Source of the DNA: Mariprofundus sp.
GTDB lineage: Bacteria; Pseudomonadota; Zetaproteobacteria; Mariprofundales; Mariprofundaceae
Length of the DNA: 28,868 nt
Reading direction: 5' to 3'
NCBI GenBank assembly: GCA_030951095.1
Contig: JAUZQI010000043.1
Span: 1-28,868 of the forward strand
Shown here: positions 23,653 to 28,868 of the stretch, one piece after another
Layout: every line of letters starts with the position of its first letter
How positions within the stretch are numbered: position 1 is the first letter of the stretch
Notes under the pieces: model-generated
The model's input: the letters and a program-made list of their open reading frames with translations, nothing else
Told to the model about the DNA's origin: nothing
The model's database searches: none
Program-made: the position numbers and the translations under genes

Positions 23653-25792
23653 TCATACTACCGGACTGAATGCAAACGAACTGAACGCAACGCAATTGAA
23701 TAATGCACAGAAACAGGCTGCGTATGCAGGCGAGGGTCCGCAGTTGATTCTGGCTGGTGCCGGTTCCGGAAAAACGCGCACTATCGTACATCGTATCGGT
23801 TATTTGATTGCCGGGGCGGGCGTCGCTCCGCACCGGATTCTGACGGTCACTTTCACCAATAAAGCCGCCGCTGAACTGAAATCCAGACTCAATGATTTAA
23901 TCGGCGATGGCGGCGGCGGTGTCGTGTCCGGCACGTTTCACGCGATTTCTTTACGCTTTCTGCGCCGCTACGCCGATGCGCTGGGATTTCCGCGTTCGTT
24001 TCAGGTGATTGATGCCGATGATCAAAAAGCGCTGCTAAAACGCATTCTCAAAGCGCACAATATCCCCTCTGACAGGCTGCACCCGTCCTATCTGCTGAAC
24101 TGGATTGAGCATTGCAAACATGCCGGTCTCAGGCCGCAAGATACGGATGCTTACGCCTGGAACGGCATCAATATGGTCGATTTGTACGCCGTCTATCAGC
24201 AGGAACTCAAACAGCACGAACGCATGGATTTTTCTGATTTGATTCTCAATGTAGTTATCCTGCTACGCGACCATACCGATATCGCCGTGGCGCTTAAAAC
24301 CCGCTTCGATCATGTGCTGGTGGACGAATATCAGGATACCAATCCGGTACAGCATGAATGGTTATTGCACCTGTGCAGCGAGCATAAGAATCTGACGGTC
24401 GTCGGCGATGACGATCAGAGCATTTATGGCTGGCGCGGTGCGGATGTGTCCCACATTCTCGATTTTGAACGAATTTGGCATGGCGCAACATTACATCGGT
24501 TGCAGCAAAATTATCGTTCCACCGCCGCGATTCTGAACTTGGCCAATGCAGTGATTCGTGAAAACGAAGACCGCCACGAGAAAGTGCTCGAAGCCACTAT
24601 TGCGGGCGGTGAGACACCGCACTGGAAAGTGTGCAACGACGAATACGACGAGGCCCGCCAGATTATGCGCCATGTCGAACGCTGGCGCGCAAATGGCCAC
24701 GCCAATGCCGAGATTGCCGTGTTGTACCGATCCAATCGGCAATCGCTGCCGCTGGAACAGGTGTTTCGAGAATCGAATATTCCGTATCGGATTATCGGTG
24801 GCGTTGGTTTTTTCGAGCGCATGGAAATCAAGGATGCGCTGGCCTATTGGGCGCTGATCAATCGCTGCGGCGATAGTCTGCATCTGATGCGTATCTGCAA
24901 TAAGCCCAAACGCGGACTGGGCGCAATAGGGCAGGAGAGAATAATTGCCGCTTTGGCATCTTCCGGTTTGCATGCCTATGAATGGCTGGATGTGCTGGCG
25001 ACAGGTCAGGCGGAAGGTGCTGCGCGCAAATTGGCTCCGCTGGCCGCCTTGATAACGGATTTACGCAACAGCGCTGGCAAGGATGATGATCGGGGACTGA
25101 TGCGTTTACTGGAACAAAGCGGTTATCTGGATAGCCTCAAGGCCATGGGTGACATCGAGGCGGGATCCCGGCTGGATAATATTCGCACCTTGCAGGATTA
25201 TATTGAGATTTCGTTGACGCAGGGATTGACGCCGGTTGAATTCATGGATCGGGCGGCATTGCTGCAAAGCAGCGAAGAAATGCGGGCCGATGAGCGAGAA
25301 TCGCAGGATGACGCCGTTAGCATGATGAGTCTGCACCGGGCCAAAGGACTGGAATTTGATTGTGTGGTATTGCCCGGCGTGGAAGAGGGATTATTGCCGC
25401 ATCAGCGCTCGACCGATGAAGGCGAAGCGGGTGTTGCCGAAGAACGGCGCTTGCTCTATGTCGGCATCACGCGTGCGCGCCAGCATGTGTTGCTCACATC
25501 CGCCCGCCTGCGCCGTTTTTATGGCGAAACCCACTATCCCCAACCCAGCCGGTTTATCAAAAAAATATCAGGAGATATCCTGCAGCAGGATCATAAGCCA
25601 ACCATGCCAGCCACGGCGACAGCAACGCAAACCGGCGTGAGTATTGGCGGCAATGTGATGCACCCCAGCTTTGGCGAGGGCGTGGTACTGGCGCTGGAAG
25701 GCGCTGGTGATGCGGCGCGTATCACCGTACAGTTCAGGCGCGCTGGCACCAAGCGTTTAATGTTAAAATACGCAGCTTTGCAGGCCGTATAG
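23645..25792 (+). CDS. UvrD/PcrA-type superfamily 1 DNA helicase
   Basis: 715 residues, ATP-driven 3'-5' helicase for repair and for clearing protein from DNA. Motifs in order: Q motif LNNAQKQAA, Walker A GAGSGKT (38-44), TFTNKAAAEL, LVDEYQDTN (Walker B), VVGDDDQSIYGWRGAD, LQQNYRST, SMMSLHRAKGLEFD and YVGITRARQ. The last 50 residues form the tudor-like tail of PcrA/UvrD (from about 664: MHPSFGEGVVLAL, with KLM-like RLMLKYA), which in PcrA contacts RNA polymerase. The start is the GTG at 23645, overlapping the ClC stop and preceded by GGGGAG. Pairing a helicase with a ClC gene is odd, but coupling is clear. Confidence 0.94.
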   Translation: MDSHTTGLNANELNATQLNNAQKQAAYAGEGPQLILAGAGSGKTRTIVHRIGYLIAGAGVAPHRILTVTFTNKAAAELKSRLNDLIGDGGGGVVSGTFHAISLRFLRRYADALGFPRSFQVIDADDQKALLKRILKAHNIPSDRLHPSYLLNWIEHCKHAGLRPQDTDAYAWNGINMVDLYAVYQQELKQHERMDFSDLILNVVILLRDHTDIAVALKTRFDHVLVDEYQDTNPVQHEWLLHLCSEHKNLTVVGDDDQSIYGWRGADVSHILDFERIWHGATLHRLQQNYRSTAAILNLANAVIRENEDRHEKVLEATIAGGETPHWKVCNDEYDEARQIMRHVERWRANGHANAEIAVLYRSNRQSLPLEQVFRESNIPYRIIGGVGFFERMEIKDALAYWALINRCGDSLHLMRICNKPKRGLGAIGQERIIAALASSGLHAYEWLDVLATGQAEGAARKLAPLAALITDLRNSAGKDDDRGLMRLLEQSGYLDSLKAMGDIEAGSRLDNIRTLQDYIEISLTQGLTPVEFMDRAALLQSSEEMRADERESQDDAVSMMSLHRAKGLEFDCVVLPGVEEGLLPHQRSTDEGEAGVAEERRLLYVGITRARQHVLLTSARLRRFYGETHYPQPSRFIKKISGDILQQDHKPTMPATATATQTGVSIGGNVMHPSFGEGVVLALEGAGDAARITVQFRRAGTKRLMLKYAALQAV

Positions 25793-25804
25793 AAAAGGAG
25801 ACCT

Positions 25805-26149
25805 ATGTCTATCACCATCTATCATAACCCACGCTGTTCCAAATCCAGAGCCACGCTGGCGCTGCTTAAAGAAAACGACATCGAGCCCAAAATTATTGAA
25901 TATTTAAAAACGCCGCCAAGCGAAGCTGAACTGGATCGCATCCTGACCATGCTGGGCAAAAAGCCGGATGAGCTCATGCGCAAGGGCGAAGCCGAATACA
26001 AGGAACACATTCAGGGCAAAGGATTATCGCGCGCTGAAGCGATAGCTATGATGGTGGCCCATCCGATTGTGATCGAACGCCCGATCGTGGTGAAAGGCGA
26101 CCGTGCCGCTATTGGTCGTCCTCCGGAAAACGTGCTGGATATTATCTAA
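25805..26149 (+). CDS. ArsC-family (arsenate reductase-like) protein
   Basis: 114 residues of the thioredoxin-fold ArsC/YfgD family. The nucleophilic cysteine is Cys11 in YHNPRCSKSR; later blocks are LMRKGEAEYKE and IERPIVV...AAIGRPPENVLDI, exactly the layout of YfgD-type proteins. These use glutaredoxin and reduce arsenate only in some members. There is no arsR, arsB or acr3 gene in the window, so a dedicated arsenic-resistance role is not supported. AAGGAG precedes the ATG; the gene lies 12 bases after the helicase and is probably cotranscribed. Confidence 0.92.
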   Translation: MSITIYHNPRCSKSRATLALLKENDIEPKIIEYLKTPPSEAELDRILTMLGKKPDELMRKGEAEYKEHIQGKGLSRAEAIAMMVAHPIVIERPIVVKGDRAAIGRPPENVLDII

Positions 26150-26193
26150 ACTGCCACTTTCATCAAAGTGTGGCTCCGCTGGAATAACAGATT

Positions 26194-26218
26194 GCCGCTT
26201 ACGATTTTTGTAAGCGGC
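26194..26218. other. Intergenic hairpin between convergent arsC-like and recQ genes
   Basis: Perfect 9-base-pair stem GCCGCTTAC/GTAAGCGGC with loop GATTTTT. Neither side has a T-run, so it is not a textbook terminator, although the site between convergent genes suggests that role. Confidence 0.5.
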
Positions 26219-26269
26219 GATGTATCTTCCCTCTGTGGTGCCTGTAGTGAATTGCCTTTGATGATATGT

Positions 26270-28435
26270 TTAGGCTACGCCGATAGCTTCGCGCCAGGTT
26301 AAAATCAGACGAAATTCATCATTGCTCAGGTCAACAGATAGCTCTCGCTTGATTTCGGACAATGATGCATAGGGATCTGCATCGTCCAATTCTGTCATCA
26401 ATGTATCGAAATCATCACCGATAAAAGCAGGCACATCAATAAACTGACCAGCCCGGATAATAGCGACATAATGTTTCAGCACGGTAGCTTCACTGACACC
26501 TTGTTGAGCGGCTATGTCTTCCAGACTGATACCTTTACGATAGAGTGACAGGATATAGGTTTGTGTTTCATTTATGCCGGAGCCTTTGGCAATCAGCATG
26601 GGGATATTCTTGCCACCGCTCTTTGCATTTTTGCCATCATTACTGTTAACATGTTTTTGGATGAGCGCGCTAAAAACCGCACTATATTTTTCCAGTTTAT
26701 GTACGCCAAGGCCGCTGATGCTGCGCATGGTATCTTCAGACACAGGTTTGCGCTGGCTCATTTCAGTCAGTGTAACATCACTGAATACCACATATGGTGG
26801 CACATCTTCTTTATCAGCAAGTTCTTGCCTTAATTTTACCAGTTTTTTGAACAGGGCTTCATCGCGTGGCACACCCAGTCGCTTGAAATGTCGCCGAATT
26901 CCGGGCTGGTATTTAGCCAACATGACAGGTGGACCAGAATCGATGAAATCGGCCTTTTTGGTTGCCAGCATGGCTGCACGTTTGGAAACATCCTGAATAA
27001 AATAACCGTGATGCACCAACTGGCGCAGGATGGATGTCCATTCATCGGCATTCATATCGGCACCAGTACCATGGGTTTTTAACTGATCATGTTTGTGCTC
27101 CATGATGCGCGCATTTTTGGAGCCACGCAGCACATCAACAATATAGCCCATGCCAAAATGACCATTGAGTTCGCGTATGCATTGCAATACGACTTGGGCA
27201 AATTCTGTGGCATCGTATGTTTCTGGTGGATCAAGGCAGATATCGCAATTGCCGCAAGATTCATCCAGTGGTTCGCCAAAATAACCAAGTAATACACGGC
27301 GTCGGCAAGTCAATGCTTCGGAGAATGCCACCATGCTGTTGAGTTTGTGCACTTCAACCCGGCGCTGATCAATATTTTCAACGTTTTCTATCAAACGGCG
27401 CACCAGATTTACATCGCCTGAGCCATACAGCATTAGCGCCTCAGACTCCAAACCATCACGTCCGGCACGACCTGTTTCCTGATAATACGACACAATGCTT
27501 TTGGGTAAATCGTGATGAATCACGAAACGTACATTCGGTTTATCTACGCCCATACCAAAGGCAATGGTTGCGACAATCACTTTCACCCGATCCCGAAGAA
27601 AATCATCCTGTACTTTTTCACGCGAACGACCGGGAATACCGGCATGATAAGCAGCAGCACTAATACCATGGCGTTGCAGGTTAACAGCCAGATCCTCTAC
27701 CCGCTTCCTTGATAGACAGTAGATTACGCCCGAACAATTTGGCCAGCCTTCCAGAAATTGTAGTATCTGGGTAAGTGGCTGACGTTTCTCGGCTACCAGA
27801 TAACGGATATTCGGGCGATCGAAACTGGCTACAAAACGCTTGGCTTTGGTCAGCTTCAGACGGTCGCTGATATCTTCACGGGTATGTTCGTCGGCCGTGG
27901 CGGTCAGAGCCAGCATGGGTACATCGGGGAATATCTCACGCAATTCGCCCAAGCGAACATATTCCGGGCGGAAATCATGCCCCCATTGTGAAACGCAGTG
28001 GGCCTCATCAATGGCAAACATAGCCAGTGGAATATGTTCGAGCTTGGCCAGAAACCCTTTTGACAGAAGACGTTCCGGTGCCACATAAAGCAGGTCAAGA
28101 TCACCGCGTTCAAATCTGTCCAGCACGTCTTTGGCCTCGGCTGCTTTCAGCGATGAATTGTAGTATGCGGCCTTAACATCACATGCCGTCAAAGCATCAA
28201 CCTGGTCTTTCATCAGTGAAATCAATGGAGATACCACAATGCCGGTACCTTCGCGCATCATCGCCGGTATCTGATAGCAGATTGATTTACCACCACCTGT
28301 CGGCATCAAAACAAAGGCATCCTTGCCATCGAGCAATGTACAGATGATTTCTTCCTGCATTGGCCGAAAGGAATCATAGCCAAAGACTTCTTTCAGTATA
28401 TTTCGCGTCTGTTCTTTTACTTTTTTCGTTGCCAT
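26270..28435 (-). CDS. recQ: ATP-dependent DNA helicase RecQ, long form
   Basis: 721 residues against about 610 in E. coli. Helicase core: QEE Q-motif region, PTGGGKS (45-51), DEAH box (143-146), ALTATADEHT, and YYQETGRAGRDG. Zinc-binding domain with the four cysteines in TCRRRVLLGYF and CGNCDIC; RQC winged helix; HRDC domain about 533-592; and an extra helix-turn-helix (about 618-665, ISLEDIAAQQGVSEATVLKH) of the kind found at the end of long RecQ proteins. GAGAGGAT lies before the ATG at 28435. Unwinds recombination intermediates and stalled forks. It is a single gene on the minus strand, convergent with the clc-helicase-arsC operon. Confidence 0.96.
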   Translation of the reverse strand: MATKKVKEQTRNILKEVFGYDSFRPMQEEIICTLLDGKDAFVLMPTGGGKSICYQIPAMMREGTGIVVSPLISLMKDQVDALTACDVKAAYYNSSLKAAEAKDVLDRFERGDLDLLYVAPERLLSKGFLAKLEHIPLAMFAIDEAHCVSQWGHDFRPEYVRLGELREIFPDVPMLALTATADEHTREDISDRLKLTKAKRFVASFDRPNIRYLVAEKRQPLTQILQFLEGWPNCSGVIYCLSRKRVEDLAVNLQRHGISAAAYHAGIPGRSREKVQDDFLRDRVKVIVATIAFGMGVDKPNVRFVIHHDLPKSIVSYYQETGRAGRDGLESEALMLYGSGDVNLVRRLIENVENIDQRRVEVHKLNSMVAFSEALTCRRRVLLGYFGEPLDESCGNCDICLDPPETYDATEFAQVVLQCIRELNGHFGMGYIVDVLRGSKNARIMEHKHDQLKTHGTGADMNADEWTSILRQLVHHGYFIQDVSKRAAMLATKKADFIDSGPPVMLAKYQPGIRRHFKRLGVPRDEALFKKLVKLRQELADKEDVPPYVVFSDVTLTEMSQRKPVSEDTMRSISGLGVHKLEKYSAVFSALIQKHVNSNDGKNAKSGGKNIPMLIAKGSGINETQTYILSLYRKGISLEDIAAQQGVSEATVLKHYVAIIRAGQFIDVPAFIGDDFDTLMTELDDADPYASLSEIKRELSVDLSNDEFRLILTWREAIGVA

Positions 28436-28697
28436 TCATATCCTCTCACAAGGGTTTATTCCCTGCGGTTTGTTGGCCGGAAACCCTGTGGTTGCCGAAC
28501 CTTGCGATTAATATCGTGCATGTTGGTTTGTAACTTCTACATGGGTGTAACGGTGACTTTGCTAGGTCAGATTAGTTATTTCAACATAAGTGAATGGTAT
28601 TCGCAAGTTTTTTCGTGATTTTAGCAACGATGACAGAACTTCTGCTTGACGTATTGCTCTCAAGAGGAATCTCGATACTGGCTAATACCATTAGTCT
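28436..28697. other. Upstream region of recQ, no gene seen
   Basis: 262 bases, AT-rich towards the right. It must hold the recQ promoter, but I see no clear -35/-10 pair. No RNA gene or repeat recognised. Confidence 0.5.
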
Positions 28698-28868
28698 CTA
28701 GGGAAGTGCTGATTAAACCTTTGATTTATGGTAATATCTTGATTATCGAACGGGGGGTTTAGAATGTCGAGACAACGTGGATTTGCTGATCTTGAATATG
28801 CGCAAAAGAAACGATTAACGCGCCGAGAGAAGTTTCTGAATGAAGTGGATCCTGTTATTCCCTGGCCG
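28698..28868 (+). mobile_element. IS5-family insertion sequence, left end only
   Basis: CTAG at 28698-28701 fits a YTAR target duplication. The IS then starts GGAAGTGCTGATTAAACC, similar to the known IS5 end GGAAGGTGCGAATAAG. The transposase gene begins 62 bases in. The right end is outside the window. Confidence 0.8.
28764..28868 (+). CDS. IS5-family transposase, N-terminal fragment (cut by window edge)
   Basis: 35 codons in frame to the edge. The start MSRQRGFADLEYAQKKRLT followed by RREKFLNEVDPVIPWP matches the opening of IS5-family transposases (MSxQxxFAxxEx..KRxTRxExFLxxMxxxIPW). A G-rich stretch GGGGGGTTTAGA precedes the ATG; an extended -10 TGGTAATAT lies at about 28729-28737. The DDE catalytic part is outside, so I cannot say if the gene is intact. 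Confidence 0.88.
   Translation, partial: MSRQRGFADLEYAQKKRLTRREKFLNEVDPVIPWP

Noticed and set aside
24221..24236. Match to the hairpin repeat word (CGCATGGATTTTT) inside the helicase gene
   Set aside because: It encodes the conserved RMDFSDL segment of UvrD helicases, and neither the second arm nor the tail is present.
1..28868. CRISPR array, prophage or toxin-antitoxin locus
   Set aside because: No regularly spaced direct repeats, no phage structural genes and no recognisable toxin-antitoxin pair were seen.

Overview
This is a chromosomal window from a Gram-negative proteobacterium of moderate GC content. It holds an ssrS (6S RNA) gene between zapA and a 5-formyltetrahydrofolate cyclo-ligase gene, the rpsU-yqeY-dnaG-rpoD block, a doubled Fur box in front of an FTR1-type iron permease operon, and succinylase-branch lysine genes. 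The protein style and gene combination remind me of the Zetaproteobacteria (Mariprofundus-like iron oxidisers). That is inference from memory, not a search result.

Layout. 1-1232 (minus): a Fur-controlled operon of a small periplasmic cupredoxin-fold protein and an FTR1 iron permease that runs off the left edge. 1344-1547: slyX. 1697-6843 (plus): argH, a lipoprotein, dapC, a fold-type III PLP decarboxylase and dapD. The first four genes overlap or nearly touch; dapD has its own extended -10 promoter. This cluster links arginine synthesis with the diaminopimelate/lysine branch. 6877-8498: an SRPBCC protein and a secreted TolB-like beta-propeller protein, ended by a terminator shared with the convergent pair murJ and a PolB-like 3'-5' exonuclease (8563-10978, minus). 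11125-15751: the macromolecular synthesis block rpsU, yqeY, dnaG, rpoD, with a strong terminator after rpsU that can separate S21 output from primase and sigma-70.

15752-16154 has no gene and is packed with three different inverted-repeat elements. One is a second copy of a hairpin repeat also found before argH, and one carries IS5-type ends. 16155-18335 (minus): a coiled-coil gene, zapA, ssrS, 5-FTHF cyclo-ligase and a YmdB-like phosphodiesterase, read in that order. 18479-18949: a stand-alone cyclic-nucleotide-binding-fold protein. 19240-19521: a small conserved basic protein. 19751-19827: tRNA-Arg(CCG). 19892-21034 (minus): an MFS permease. 21158-21760: a membrane protein resembling a degenerate site-2 protease.

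21856-26149 (plus): a ClC channel/antiporter with CBS domains, a UvrD/PcrA helicase and an ArsC-family protein. They are translationally linked or closely spaced and look more GC-rich than the genes to their left. 26270-28435 (minus): a long RecQ with an extra C-terminal helix-turn-helix. The right edge cuts an IS5-family insertion sequence (from about 28702).

Most of the window is ordinary core genome. The items most worth a second look are the doubled Fur box, the non-canonical decarboxylase in the lysine cluster, the repeat hot spot behind rpoD, the 6S RNA whose closing stem runs into the zapA stop codon, and the degenerate members of known families (cupredoxin without copper ligands, cNMP fold without its arginine, M50-like protein without HExxH). 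I did not find a convincing wholly new system.
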